From Litchfieldia sinesaloumensis (lineage in GTDB: Bacteria > Bacillota > Bacilli > Bacillales > Bacillaceae_L), in the NCBI RefSeq assembly GCF_900156865.1, contig NZ_LT732529.1, positions 504,928-568,927 on the forward strand: DNA of 64,000 bases, written 5' to 3'. Numbering within the stretch: the first letter of the stretch is position 1; every line of letters begins with the position of its first letter. The notes under the pieces are model-generated. The model was given only the letters and a program-made list of their open reading frames with translations. It was not told the origin of the DNA and did not search any database. The position numbers and the translations under genes are program-made. Shown piece after piece: positions 1-8,980 of the stretch.

Positions 1-1
1 A

Positions 2-97
2 ACAAATCCCGAACAAATTGAGGCAAACGCCAAGGCATCAGAACTAGTACTTGGATTTGAAGAGATTAAAAGAGTGGAAGCAATCCTTACAGTTTAA
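2..97 (+). CDS. C-terminal 31 residues of an unrecognised protein (cut by window start)
   Basis: An open frame enters from the left edge and ends at TAA 95-97, directly before a rho-independent terminator. The tail is charged and helical-looking (…GFEEIKRVEAILTV). I do not recognise the family from 31 residues. The placement of stop and terminator supports a real gene end. Confidence 0.6.
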   Translation, partial: TNPEQIEANAKASELVLGFEEIKRVEAILTV

Positions 98-109
98 TCA
101 TTTCATAAC

Positions 110-140
110 AAAGCCCACTTTATTTAAAGTGGGTTCATTA
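110..140. terminator. Bidirectional terminator between converging genes
   Basis: CCCACTTTA (114-122) pairs perfectly with TAAAGTGGG (125-133), with A-rich and T-rich flanks. It can serve the truncated + strand gene and the sensor kinase on the - strand. Confidence 0.75.
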
Positions 141-1643
141 TTATGATTCTTCATGTAGTGGCAAACGAACTTCAACTAATGTACCTTTGCCTTCTGTACT
201 ATCAATTGTTATTGTCCCATTATACATATTGACAATTCGTTTACATATCACAAGTCCAAGGCCAGTTCCAGTATCCTTATTTGTGAAAAATGGGTGATAA
301 ACCTTGTCCAGAATACTCTCCGGAATTCCGACACCTGAATCTGAAATCTTCAGTAAACAATTTGAATCAACTTTTTGAATGGAGATAGTCAATTGTCCTC
401 CAGTTGTTTGCATCGATTCAATTGCGTTTTTTGATAAATTTAAAACAACTTGTTTGATATTATCTTTTGAGCAATGAATGTAGAGTGGTGATTCTGATAG
501 TTGCAAATTTAGATCTACATTATATAAATTTGACTCAGATTGAATAATGGGATGGACTTCTTTAACGATTTCATTGAGATCTTGGCTCTTCCTAATATCT
601 GCAGTAGGTTTTCCAAGAATCAAAAACTCATTTACAATATCATTGATTCTCGTTATTTCCTGTTGAATGACAGAGAAATAGAATTGATCACTCTGGTCTT
701 TGTGTTTTTCGCTTAAGAGTTGAATAAGCCCTTTAACACCGGTAAGCGGGTTTTTAATTTCATGGGCTGTACTTGCCGCTAGAGTTCCTACCAGTTCTAA
801 TTTTTGTAACTCATTTTCCTCTCGCTCACGTGCGGCTTGTCGTTTTAATAGATGATACTTTCCAAATAGAAATAGTATGTGAGTAAGTATCAATAGAATA
901 CCACTAAAAATTACTGAGTTTTGGATAAAATGGTTTTCAGGAGTTAATGTAACCTGTGGCTTTGCTTCTACCGTCCAGTTCACATTAGCGAGTTCAGTAC
1001 GAATGATATCCGAATTTATTGAGTGGAAATCATCATTTGTCTTTATTAATTCTTGGCCGGAAGAGTCTATGACTCTTAAAATTTCATCGGGTGTTAAGAC
1101 TTTGACTACGTTTTCCAAATAATCTAAACGCAGGCTATGTAGTAGCACTCCTTCGACTTCATTTGATTTTAGAACAGGTGTAGCTATTGTAACGATATAC
1201 CTACCTGTAATACTTCCAGTATGTGCGGATGAAATAACAGGTTGTTTTGTTAAAATTGCCTGCTGAAAGTATTCTCGATAGCCTATATTCAATTTTTTAT
1301 CTAGGGGTAATGAAGAAACTAGAATCTCTCCATCTGGGCTCGCCCAATGGAGACCAGAGAAACGATCATCTTTTTTCTGAATGGAAGTTAGTATATTTTG
1401 AATTTCTTCAGCACTGTTTTTATTTTCTAGTACTATCCCAAGAGTTTCAGTACTTGCCACCGTTTCACCAATAAATCTGTCAATATAGCTAGATTGAAAG
1501 TTAACAGCCTCTATTGTTTTTTCTGCCTGTTTATTAATGGTAACCTGATAGTGAAAATTTGTGAAAAGTATACTACCTATGGCAGTAGGTAAAATTACAA
1601 TTAATAGATATATTAAGATATTCTTTAGAACCTGAGATTTCAA
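141..1643 (-). CDS. Membrane sensor histidine kinase with extracellular Cache-like sensor
   Basis: This is a two-component sensor kinase that should autophosphorylate and pass phosphate to an unlinked response regulator. A first membrane segment lies at about residues 8-28. An extracytoplasmic sensor of roughly 200 residues follows and reads like a Cache domain (…SPDGEILVSS…). A second membrane segment lies near 240-260. The H-box STAHEIKNPLTGVKG has its phospho-acceptor His at about residue 294, followed by an HATPase_c domain with N box and GTGLGL G box. The layout recalls sporulation-type kinases, but nothing proves that role. I chose the TTG at 1643 because AAGGGGA sits 6 nt upstream. An ATG at 1661 is in frame but has no ribosome binding site. 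No response regulator is adjacent. Confidence 0.85.
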   Translation of the reverse strand: MKSQVLKNILIYLLIVILPTAIGSILFTNFHYQVTINKQAEKTIEAVNFQSSYIDRFIGETVASTETLGIVLENKNSAEEIQNILTSIQKKDDRFSGLHWASPDGEILVSSLPLDKKLNIGYREYFQQAILTKQPVISSAHTGSITGRYIVTIATPVLKSNEVEGVLLHSLRLDYLENVVKVLTPDEILRVIDSSGQELIKTNDDFHSINSDIIRTELANVNWTVEAKPQVTLTPENHFIQNSVIFSGILLILTHILFLFGKYHLLKRQAAREREENELQKLELVGTLAASTAHEIKNPLTGVKGLIQLLSEKHKDQSDQFYFSVIQQEITRINDIVNEFLILGKPTADIRKSQDLNEIVKEVHPIIQSESNLYNVDLNLQLSESPLYIHCSKDNIKQVVLNLSKNAIESMQTTGGQLTISIQKVDSNCLLKISDSGVGIPESILDKVYHPFFTNKDTGTGLGLVICKRIVNMYNGTITIDSTEGKGTLVEVRLPLHEES

Positions 1644-1874
1644 AAACATTCCCCTTACCATTTATATTGTAAAAATATTATATCAAAATGGAAGTGGGAA
1701 AAAAATTTAATTCGACAAAATAAGAAAATTGGTAACTATGTTTAAAACTTTTTGATTATATATTGTAGTTGTTTCAACCTATATGCAGCCAAAAAGGAAA
1801 GTATACAATTTTTTACACTTAACCTGGTAATATGTGTATACTAAGAATTGAGCCTATACAGAAGAGGTAAAGAG

Positions 1875-3440
1875 ATGAAATCTATTACAATTACAATTCT
1901 TGAAACAAGCGATGTTCACGGCAATATATTTCCAATTAATTATGGGAATAATGAGCCTGCAGGACTAGGTCTTGCAAAAATTGCGACTGTCATCAAACAA
2001 GAGAGAAGTCGTAACCCGAACACAATCGTTATTGATAATGGAGATCTTATACAAGGAACGCCTTTAACGTATCATTTTGTGCGGTCAAATAACAAAAAAA
2101 TAAATCCCATGATTAAACTGTTAAATCACTTAAAATATGACGCAGCAGTTGTCGGAAATCATGAATTCAATTATGGAATGAAAGTTCTCCAACAAGTGAT
2201 AGAAGAGTCAACTTTTCCATGGCTATCAGCCAACATTCTAAATGATAAAGGTAATCCTTTTATAGGTAAGCCTTATATCATCGTTGATTTAGAAGATGGA
2301 ATTAAGGCAGCAGTTCTTGGTGTCACTACTCACTTTATTCCAAACTGGGAAAACCCTGATCATATTAAAGGACTTACTTTTGGTGATGCTTTTGAGACAA
2401 CGAAAAAATGGGTAGAGAAAATCCGTAAGCAAGAAAACCCCGATCTAATGATTGTCTCCTATCACGGTGGATTTGAAGCAGAACTTGAAACGGGTGAACC
2501 TTCTGAAAAATTGACTGGTGAAAATCAGGGATACCTTATTTGTAAGGAAATAGATGGGATTGATCTACTATTAACAGGGCATCAACACCGGACATTGGCT
2601 GGTACGGTCAATGGTGTTCCAATTGTGCAGCCTAGTTTTAATGGGCAAGCTATTGGAAAGGTTACTCTACAACTGTCAAAATGTGATGAAAGATGGAAGA
2701 TTACTGAAGCAAAACCAGAAATCCTTTTCGTTAGTGAAATAGAAGTTGATAACAGGTCAATCGAATTAGTTGAAGAGTATGAAAAAGAGACACAAGCCTG
2801 GTTGGATCAGCCAATTGGGCAGGTTATTGGAGATATGACAATCGACGACCCACTTAAAGCGCGCCTATACGATCATCCGCTTATTGAATTTATTAATAAG
2901 GTGCAAATGGATGTGGCGAAAGTAGCCATCTCAAATACGGCTCTATTTAATAATATTTCAAAAGGTTTTCCTTCAAAGATTACAATGAGAGACATAGTTT
3001 CAAGCTATATATATCCCAATACGTTGTCAGTCATTCGAATAAGTGGAAAAGACCTGAAGGAAGCACTTGAAAGAAGTGCGGGTTACTTTATGCTTGAAAA
3101 CGGGGAGGTGGTTGTAAATCCCTCATTTACAACACCAAAGCCACAGCATTACAACTATGATATGTGGGAAGGTATTAATTACACGTTTGATTTATCGAAG
3201 CCAATCGGGGAACGTGTAGTTGAGTTAACTTTTGAAGGTAAACCCATTCGTCCAGATAGCAAATATGATGTGGTTATGAATAACTACCGTGCAGGTGGTG
3301 GTGGTGAATATCTGATGTTTAAGGATAAGCCCATTATTAAGGATATCCCACTTGATATGACGGAGTTGATTGCTAATTATATTCTTAAAAGAGGAACAAT
3401 TAAGGCAACAGTGGATGAAAATAGGAAAGTGATTTGGTAA
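1875..3440 (+). CDS. Bifunctional metallophosphatase/5'-nucleotidase (YunD/UshA-like)
   Basis: This protein of about 521 residues has an N-terminal calcineurin-like metallophosphoesterase domain: LETSDVHGN near the start, NGD and GNHEFNYG near residues 55-100, and LLTGHQH near 230. A C-terminal 5'-nucleotidase domain includes AGGGGEYLMF near 480. The family hydrolyses nucleoside phosphates or related phosphoesters. No signal peptide or lipobox is visible, so it is probably cytoplasmic like B. subtilis YunD. The start at 1875 is preferred over 1848 because GAGGTAAAG lies just before it. It is monocistronic, divergent from the kinase, and ends before a clear terminator. The true substrate is not predictable from sequence. 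Confidence 0.88.
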   Translation: MKSITITILETSDVHGNIFPINYGNNEPAGLGLAKIATVIKQERSRNPNTIVIDNGDLIQGTPLTYHFVRSNNKKINPMIKLLNHLKYDAAVVGNHEFNYGMKVLQQVIEESTFPWLSANILNDKGNPFIGKPYIIVDLEDGIKAAVLGVTTHFIPNWENPDHIKGLTFGDAFETTKKWVEKIRKQENPDLMIVSYHGGFEAELETGEPSEKLTGENQGYLICKEIDGIDLLLTGHQHRTLAGTVNGVPIVQPSFNGQAIGKVTLQLSKCDERWKITEAKPEILFVSEIEVDNRSIELVEEYEKETQAWLDQPIGQVIGDMTIDDPLKARLYDHPLIEFINKVQMDVAKVAISNTALFNNISKGFPSKITMRDIVSSYIYPNTLSVIRISGKDLKEALERSAGYFMLENGEVVVNPSFTTPKPQHYNYDMWEGINYTFDLSKPIGERVVELTFEGKPIRPDSKYDVVMNNYRAGGGGEYLMFKDKPIIKDIPLDMTELIANYILKRGTIKATVDENRKVIW

Positions 3441-3444
3441 CAAA

Positions 3445-3480
3445 AAGTGCCCAGGATAGCCTATATCCTGGGGTATTTTT
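3445..3480. terminator. Rho-independent terminator between nucleotidase and motB
   Basis: CCCAGGATA (3450-3458) pairs with TATCCTGGG (3464-3472), followed by a T-run on + and preceded by an A-run that is a T-run on -. It lies between convergent genes and probably works in both directions. Confidence 0.8.
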
Positions 3481-3484
3481 ATGA

Positions 3485-4243
3485 TTATTGCTGTTCAGTG
3501 TTCGGTAGTATTAAAATCTCAACACGTCGATTGAGTCTTCGTCCTTCTGCTGTATCATTCGTTGCAACTGGCTCGTATTCACCTAGGCCACGCGCACTGA
3601 AACGGCTTGGATCTAGTTTTTTATTTTCTAGCAGGATAGCCATAAAGTTTATGGAACGCATCACACTTAAATGCCAATTGTTTTTGAACTCGCTATTTTT
3701 AATGGGAATCGCATCGGTATGCCCAGAGACAATAATAGTGCGTGGTGGATTCATCACCAAGAGTTCAGATATTTCATGTGCTAATTCTCTATCTTCTGCC
3801 CTAACTTTTGCACTACCGGAGTCAAAAAAGGCACCGTCCTGAATTGTCACGTACAAACCTTCTTCAGTTAAGTTCGTTTTTAAACTCATCTCTAATTTGT
3901 TTTCAACGATATAGTCGTTAATTTTCTCTTGTACTTTCTTAAGTTCCTCTTGCTCTTGTTCTGCTTTTGATTCTACTGTTTCTAGTGATTCATCCCTTTT
4001 ACCTGTAGTCCTATTTTCAATTTCCACTGGCACAGGACTCTCATAATCTAAAACTGAAGAGCCCCCACTAAAAATACTATTAAATGAACTTTTTAGAGTG
4101 TTGAATTTCTGAGCATCAACATTACTTGCGGCAAACAGTACGATAAAAAGAGCTAGCAACAATGTCAAGATATCCGCATAGGGAACCAACCATGATTCAT
4201 CCATATGCTCTTCGTGCCTTTGTTTTCTTTTTCTTCTAGCCAT
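3485..4243 (-). CDS. motB: Flagellar motor stator protein MotB
   Basis: MotB anchors the MotA/MotB proton channel to peptidoglycan and forms part of the flagellar stator. The single membrane helix contains PYADILTLLLALFIV with the ion-binding Asp at residue 24. A valine rather than the MotS-type leucine follows in the helix, which fits a proton-driven MotAB stator (family knowledge). The C-terminal half is an OmpA/peptidoglycan-binding domain (TIIVSGHTDAIPI, then NRRVEI). Length (252 aa) is normal. The start overlaps the end of motA by 8 nt, so translation is coupled. In B. subtilis motA, motB and clpE are also neighbours; here other genes separate motA from clpE. Confidence 0.95.
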   Translation of the reverse strand: MARRKRKQRHEEHMDESWLVPYADILTLLLALFIVLFAASNVDAQKFNTLKSSFNSIFSGGSSVLDYESPVPVEIENRTTGKRDESLETVESKAEQEQEELKKVQEKINDYIVENKLEMSLKTNLTEEGLYVTIQDGAFFDSGSAKVRAEDRELAHEISELLVMNPPRTIIVSGHTDAIPIKNSEFKNNWHLSVMRSINFMAILLENKKLDPSRFSARGLGEYEPVATNDTAEGRRLNRRVEILILPNTEQQ

Positions 4244-5027
4244 CTATCGTTTCACCTTCAGTCAAAACCTTGTCGCGGTCTTTGTTAGATAGGTACATTG
4301 AAAGTTTTTGTTCAATTGCTCGAGGAGATTGACCTTCAAGTACGGACAAAACACCTTCAATCATGACTTCTTTAATTTTAATTTCTTGTTTTGATTTTTG
4401 TTTTAATTTATTTGCAAAAGGATGCCATAATACATAACCTGTAAAAATCCCTAACATGGTTGCAATGAACGCAGCTGCAATAGCCTCCCCAAGTGCATCA
4501 GTATCATCCATATGCCCCAATGCCGCTATCAGACCAACTACTGCTCCTAATACCCCAAGTGTCGGTGCATAGGTACCTGCTTGTGAAAAAATAGAAGCAC
4601 CTGATAAATGACGTTCTTCCATTGCTTCGATTTCTTCACTCATTACATCACGGATAAATTCCGCACTTTGTCCATCAACTGCCATACTCAATCCATTTTT
4701 TAAAAATGGATCGTCAACTTCAGCAACCTTTGCCTCAAGCGCTAAAAGTCCTTCCTTTCGAGCGATAGTAGCCCAGTTAGAGAACATCGGAATCAAATCT
4801 TCAACACTTAACATCTTTTTTTCTTTAAAGAGTACACCGAATAGCTTTGGTACCTTTTTTAATTCACTCGTAGGAAAAGCAATCGTAACAGCACCTACTG
4901 TTCCTAAAATAATGATCAAAAACGCAGCAGGGTTTATTAATGCTGATAATGAAACACCTTTTAAAACCATACCTACAAATACCGCAACCAATCCAAGTAT
5001 GACACCTATTAATGACGATTTATCCAA
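4236..5027 (-). CDS. motA: Flagellar motor stator protein MotA
   Basis: MotA is the four-helix stator subunit that couples ion flow through MotA/MotB to the FliG rotor protein. It has 263 residues and N-terminal helices (SLIGVILGLVAVFVGM). The conserved cytoplasmic loop is present (EAMEERHLSG), as is the conserved proline before helix 3 (YAPTLGVLGAVVGLI). The start is TTG at 5025-5027, preceded by AGGTGA at good spacing. I know motA genes in this family that also begin with TTG. It is the first gene of a motA-motB operon. A sigma-D-type promoter lies about 75 nt upstream, which fits expression with the flagellar regulon. Confidence 0.95.
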   Translation of the reverse strand: MDKSSLIGVILGLVAVFVGMVLKGVSLSALINPAAFLIIILGTVGAVTIAFPTSELKKVPKLFGVLFKEKKMLSVEDLIPMFSNWATIARKEGLLALEAKVAEVDDPFLKNGLSMAVDGQSAEFIRDVMSEEIEAMEERHLSGASIFSQAGTYAPTLGVLGAVVGLIAALGHMDDTDALGEAIAAAFIATMLGIFTGYVLWHPFANKLKQKSKQEIKIKEVMIEGVLSVLEGQSPRAIEQKLSMYLSNKDRDKVLTEGETIDG

Positions 5028-5099
5028 CTATATCACCTATGCTTTCATACAAAATAACTAGAGTAGAACATGTTTGTTGTATCTCTCATTCTACTATTT

Positions 5100-5126
5100 T
5101 TATCGACAAACTTACTAGGATATTTA
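5100..5126 (-). promoter_or_regulatory. Sigma-D (motility) type promoter for motAB
   Basis: On the - strand the sequence reads TAAA-N15-GTCGATAA, matching the sigma-D consensus TAAA-N15-GCCGATAT at 4/4 in the -35 and 6/8 in the -10, with the exact spacer. It sits upstream of motA in the right direction. Confidence 0.75.
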
Positions 5127-5241
5127 GCGATTCCTATCAATTTATGACGAAAACTTCTTGGTAGATAAGTTATGTAGTTGTAGTTTAAAATGTAAGAGTA
5201 TACATATTATTCTAATCTCTTATCGAAAAGGGGAACCTTCT

Positions 5242-6936
5242 ATGAATTTTAATGAGTTTAAGTATGAACGTCCGAATATGGACGAAGTAGAGCAATCATT
5301 CAATGTTGCACTAGAAAAATTTAAACAAGCAGCAAATTTCACTGAACAAGATGAGGCAATGAAGGAAATTGTCGCAATCCAAAACAAAGTGGATACTGCC
5401 TTCAACATTTGCTATATCAGACATACCATTGATACGAATGATGAATTCTATAAACAAGAGCAAGATTACCTCGACGAAATTCAGCCATTGGTTCAAGGCT
5501 TAACAACGAACTATTATGAATCTCTAGTGAGCTCGAAATTTCGTCCTGAATTAGAAGGGAAATGGGGGAGGCAGCTTTTTGATTTTGCTGAAACACAAGT
5601 AAAAACATTCTCGCCTGAGGTTGTAGAGGACCTTCAATTGGAGAACAAGCTTACATCCGAATATACGAAATTAGTCGCCTCAGCTAAAATTATGTTTGAG
5701 GGAGAAGAACGTACGTTAGCACAATTGCAGCCTTTTACTGAATCAACAAATCGTGATGTACGTAAAAGGGCAAATGAAGCACGTTTTGAATTTTACAAGG
5801 GGCATCAGGAGAAATTTGATGACATCTACGATCAACTTGTGAAAGTTCGAACACGTATTGCACATAAGCTAGGGTTCAAAAGTTTCGTTGAGCTTGCATA
5901 TGTAAGATTATCAAGAACCGACTACAATGCGGAAATGGTAGCAAACTTTAGAAAGCAAGTGAAAGAACATATCGTACCATTATCCGTAAAGCTACGGGAG
6001 CGTCAAGCAGAACGGATTGGACTTGATAGTTTAAGATATTATGATGAATCATTCAGTTTTCAGTCAGGTAATCCTGTACCTAAGGGTGACCCTGAATGGA
6101 TTATTGAAAACGGGAAAAAGATGTATGAAGAGCTTTCTGAAGAAACGAAAGAGTTCTTCAATTATATGATTGATTCGAATTTGATGGACCTTGTTGCAAA
6201 GAAAGGGAAAGCTAGTGGAGGATACTGTACGTACATTAGTGAATACCAGGCACCATTTATTTTTTCAAACTTCAACGGAACTTCAGGGGATATAGATGTA
6301 TTGACCCATGAAGCAGGTCATGCCTTCCAAGTTTACTCAAGTAGACATTATGAGGTACCTGAATACAATTGGCCAACATATGAGGCTGCAGAAATTCACT
6401 CTATGAGCATGGAGTTTTTTACATGGCCATGGATGGAATTATTCTTCAAGGAGGATACAGATAAATACAAGTTTTCTCATTTAAGTGAAGGACTTCTATT
6501 TTTACCATATGGAGTAGCAGTGGATGAATTCCAACATTTTGTGTATGAAAATCCGGACGTAACACCTGCAGAGCGTAATAAGGCATGGCGAGAAATAGAG
6601 AAAAAGTATCTACCTGGACGTGATTATGATGGCAATGAGTACTTAGAAAAAGGTGCCTTCTGGCAGCGGCAAACTCATATTTACACGGATGCCTTCTATT
6701 ATATTGACTACACATTAGCTCAAATTTGTGCGTTCCAATTTTGGAAAAAGTCACGAGAAAATCATGACGAAGCATGGGCTGATTACATTCATCTTTGTAA
6801 GCAAGGTGGAAGCAAGCCATTCACCGAATTGGTGAAGGTTGCAAATCTACTTTCGCCATTTGAAGAAGGGACAGTTGAGTCGGTTGTAGGTGAAATTGAA
6901 TCCTGGCTGAACAGTGTAGATGATAAGAAATTGTAA
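5242..6936 (+). CDS. M3 family oligoendopeptidase (PepF/YjbG-type)
   Basis: This is a zinc metallopeptidase of family M3 that cleaves short peptides in the cytoplasm. The HExxH motif is THEAGHAF, with His 356, Glu 357 and His 360 from the chosen start, and the third ligand is expected at about Glu 384 (AAEIHSMSMEFF). The all-helical N-terminal region and the length of 564 aa fit the M3B oligoendopeptidase group. The ATG at 5242 is chosen because AAGGGGAACC precedes it; the longer frame from 5158 adds a cysteine-rich, non-homologous-looking leader. It sits between motA (divergent) and methionine aminopeptidase, both peptide-processing in the latter case, but no operon is evident. Confidence 0.9.
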   Translation: MNFNEFKYERPNMDEVEQSFNVALEKFKQAANFTEQDEAMKEIVAIQNKVDTAFNICYIRHTIDTNDEFYKQEQDYLDEIQPLVQGLTTNYYESLVSSKFRPELEGKWGRQLFDFAETQVKTFSPEVVEDLQLENKLTSEYTKLVASAKIMFEGEERTLAQLQPFTESTNRDVRKRANEARFEFYKGHQEKFDDIYDQLVKVRTRIAHKLGFKSFVELAYVRLSRTDYNAEMVANFRKQVKEHIVPLSVKLRERQAERIGLDSLRYYDESFSFQSGNPVPKGDPEWIIENGKKMYEELSEETKEFFNYMIDSNLMDLVAKKGKASGGYCTYISEYQAPFIFSNFNGTSGDIDVLTHEAGHAFQVYSSRHYEVPEYNWPTYEAAEIHSMSMEFFTWPWMELFFKEDTDKYKFSHLSEGLLFLPYGVAVDEFQHFVYENPDVTPAERNKAWREIEKKYLPGRDYDGNEYLEKGAFWQRQTHIYTDAFYYIDYTLAQICAFQFWKKSRENHDEAWADYIHLCKQGGSKPFTELVKVANLLSPFEEGTVESVVGEIESWLNSVDDKKL

Positions 6937-7052
6937 AAAAATCATTGGGACTGTGCCTTTTATTCAAATTTTTCAAATTGAATTGTATGTTATGCAAAAA
7001 ACATTTATTAAGGATATAATAAAAACATCAAATTAGTATTGAGGGTGTTTTC

Positions 7053-7805
7053 ATGATTCATTTAAAAACAAAACGAGAAATTGAATTAATGCGAGAAGCA
7101 GGACAAATTTTGGCCGCATGTCATAAGGAAATTCGCAAACTAATTCAACCTGGAATTACAAGTTTAGAAATTGACAGCTTTGCTGAGGATTATATAAAAA
7201 AGAATGGTGCTACGCCTGAACAAAAAGGTTATAAGGGCTATAAATATGCAACCTGTGCTTCTATAAATGATGAAATTTGTCATGGCTTTCCACGTAAAGA
7301 ACCCTTAAAGAACGGTGATATCGTTACGATTGATATGGTAGTTAATCTTGGTGGCGCACTTGCAGACTCTGCATGGTCGTATGGCGTTGGAGAAGTATCC
7401 CCGAAGGCAGCGAAACTCCTTGATGTAACAAAAACGGCAATGTATAAGGGGATTGAACAAGCTGTGATTGGAAATCGACTTGGAGACATTGGTCATGCAA
7501 TTCAATCATATACCGAAGGCGAAGGATTTTCAGTCGTACGTGACTTTATTGGTCACGGAATTGGTCCATCGATGCACGAGGAACCACAAGTTTTACACTA
7601 TGGTCTTCCAAACAAAGGGCTACGCCTGAAGGAAGGTATGGTCTTCACAATTGAGCCAATGGTCAATGTTGGAAAATGGCAATCAACAATGGACAAGAAC
7701 GGCTGGACGGCTCGTACCATCGATGGAAGTCTATCAGCTCAATATGAACACACAATTGCAATCACCCAAGATGGTCCATTCATCTTGACTGATCAAGATG
7801 CATAA
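7053..7805 (+). CDS. map: Type I methionine aminopeptidase
   Basis: It removes the initiator methionine from nascent proteins. It has 250 residues with the pita-bread fold signature. Metal ligands can be seen in order: VTIDMVVN (Asp), LADSAWS (Asp), FIGHGIG (His), FTIEPMV (Glu) and QYEHTIAI (Glu). It is not in a ribosomal-protein operon (the usual place of the essential map gene next to secY/adk), so it is probably the second, stand-alone MapB/YflG-type enzyme. The ATG at 7053 has GAGGGTG upstream. A strong terminator follows. Confidence 0.92.
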   Translation: MIHLKTKREIELMREAGQILAACHKEIRKLIQPGITSLEIDSFAEDYIKKNGATPEQKGYKGYKYATCASINDEICHGFPRKEPLKNGDIVTIDMVVNLGGALADSAWSYGVGEVSPKAAKLLDVTKTAMYKGIEQAVIGNRLGDIGHAIQSYTEGEGFSVVRDFIGHGIGPSMHEEPQVLHYGLPNKGLRLKEGMVFTIEPMVNVGKWQSTMDKNGWTARTIDGSLSAQYEHTIAITQDGPFILTDQDA

Positions 7806-7807
7806 AC

Positions 7808-7850
7808 CCGAAAAAAAGTGTCACAAAAAATTTTGTGGCACTTTTTTCGT
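7808..7850. terminator. Strong terminator after map
   Basis: AAAAAAGTGTCACAAAA pairs with TTTTGTGGCACTTTTTT in a long A/T-flanked hairpin. It lies between converging genes and can act in both directions. Confidence 0.8.
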
Positions 7851-8149
7851 TAGAGAAACATTTCAACTAATCTTGGGAAGATGAAGTCTGATACCCAATG
7901 AAAGTAAAGGGGGAAAAAGACGACGAGTAAATTCCCGTATAGGCAGTATCTACAATAAAACTTCTTTGCCGTTCCAGGCTCTTCTGCAATAGACGCAAAT
8001 ACAGCTCCAACTAAACATGTAAAAATGAAAAAACCATAACCAAATAAACTATCAAACCTCTCATTAAACAAAATAAACCCTAATGCAGAACCATTAAAAA
8101 ATAATAGGAAAAAGGACATTGATAAGAAAAATGTAGGAATAATGGACAT
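7850..8149 (-). CDS. Small membrane protein of unknown function
   Basis: The predicted 99-residue protein is very hydrophobic, with about three membrane segments (IIPTFFLSMSFFLLFF near the start, a middle segment around GFFIFTCLVGAVF, and a C-terminal one). A charged, cysteine-containing loop (KKFYCRYCLYG) lies between the second and third. I do not recognise the family. The ATG at 8149 is preferred because AGGTGG ends 5 nt before it; a GTG at 8158 is in frame. It is monocistronic and convergent with map. Confidence 0.6.
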   Translation of the reverse strand: MSIIPTFFLSMSFFLLFFNGSALGFILFNERFDSLFGYGFFIFTCLVGAVFASIAEEPGTAKKFYCRYCLYGNLLVVFFPLYFHWVSDFIFPRLVEMFL

Positions 8150-8351
8150 GTTTTCCACCTCAATACAGTATATGAGTGTGTACTAGGGGAGATGACGATG
8201 TTATTTATTTTAGAAAATTGATTTAGATTTAGGATAAAAGAGCAAGTCTTTATGTTAAAATGAATTATTAGAATATTCCCTACAATGAAGGGTGTATTTG
8301 TAAAATTTTCAATACCAATAGTTTATTAGTTAATTCTCGACCTAGTTATCA

Positions 8352-8473
8352 TGTCTAGCTCCAGGCGCCATCGGCTCTCTGGTCTAAGCCAATCGCTTCG
8401 GAAGGCAAAAAGCACCTTCTGTCAGCGCTTGTCTTATGCTTGTCGCCGATAAGCGGGCGCCTTGCGCTTTTCT
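8352..8473. repeat. Bacillaceae-type dispersed intergenic repeat
   Basis: The block begins GTCTAGCTCCAGGCGCC and ends GGGCGCCTTGCGCTTTTCT. It is distinctly GC-rich against its AT-rich flanks. Terminal arms AGGCGCC and GGCGCCT are perfect inverted repeats. The ends match, from memory, a dispersed non-coding repeat common in Bacillus and relatives. Only one copy is in this window. It lies between a membrane protein gene and an acetyltransferase gene, ending 15 nt before the latter's start codon. Confidence 0.65.
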
Positions 8474-8488
8474 ATTGGGGGAGGGTAA

Positions 8489-8953
8489 ATGAAAAAAATC
8501 ATCTTGCGTGATGTAACAATGGAAAATTTACTGGATGTCATTCGCTTAAAATCAGAGGATAAAGAATTTGCTTTGTTCGAAAAATGGATTGCGTCAAATG
8601 TGTTTTCACTTGCCCAAGCCAAAGTTCAACCGGATTGGGTAACGAAGGCAATTTATGACAGAACACAGTTAATCGGGTTTACAATGTATGGTCTTGAAAA
8701 TGAGCGAAACCGCTTTGAATTATGTAGGATTATGATTGATTATAAATACCAAGGAAAAGGCTACGGGACTCTAGCGGTGAAGGAGATCATATCAGAAATG
8801 ATCAAAACATTGCCTTTTTGTGATGAAATTTACTTGTCGGTTATTCCGACAAATTTAGCAGCAATTCACGTTTATACGAAAGCAGGATTTGCAAAAACAG
8901 GAGAAATCATAAAAGGCTTTGTGGATGAAGATGTATATTGTTTCAAGGTCTAG
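8489..8953 (+). CDS. GNAT family N-acetyltransferase, BltD-like (possible polyamine acetyltransferase)
   Basis: A 154-residue GNAT protein with the acetyl-CoA pyrophosphate loop YQGKGYGTLAV and the C-terminal AAIHVYTKAGFAKTGE motif. The middle segment IGFTMYGL and overall size resemble B. subtilis BltD, a spermine/spermidine acetyltransferase, so a polyamine or similar amine substrate is plausible but not shown. The start has GGGGAGGG just upstream. The exporter gene downstream begins 27 nt after the stop; this pairing (amine acetyltransferase plus exporter) is reminiscent of blt-bltD, though the exporter here is of a different superfamily. Confidence 0.8.
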   Translation: MKKIILRDVTMENLLDVIRLKSEDKEFALFEKWIASNVFSLAQAKVQPDWVTKAIYDRTQLIGFTMYGLENERNRFELCRIMIDYKYQGKGYGTLAVKEIISEMIKTLPFCDEIYLSVIPTNLAAIHVYTKAGFAKTGEIIKGFVDEDVYCFKV

Positions 8954-8980
8954 TTCGTTTAAAGTGGAAGGAGTACAGAA

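Noticed and set aside
1662..1874. Promoters for the divergent kinase and nucleotidase genes
   Set aside because: A TATACT -10 is visible near 1836, but the best -35 (TTTACA) is 19 bp away; too weak to call.
3447..3842. 131-residue + strand frame opposite motB
   Set aside because: It is antisense to the conserved OmpA domain of motB and has no start signals.
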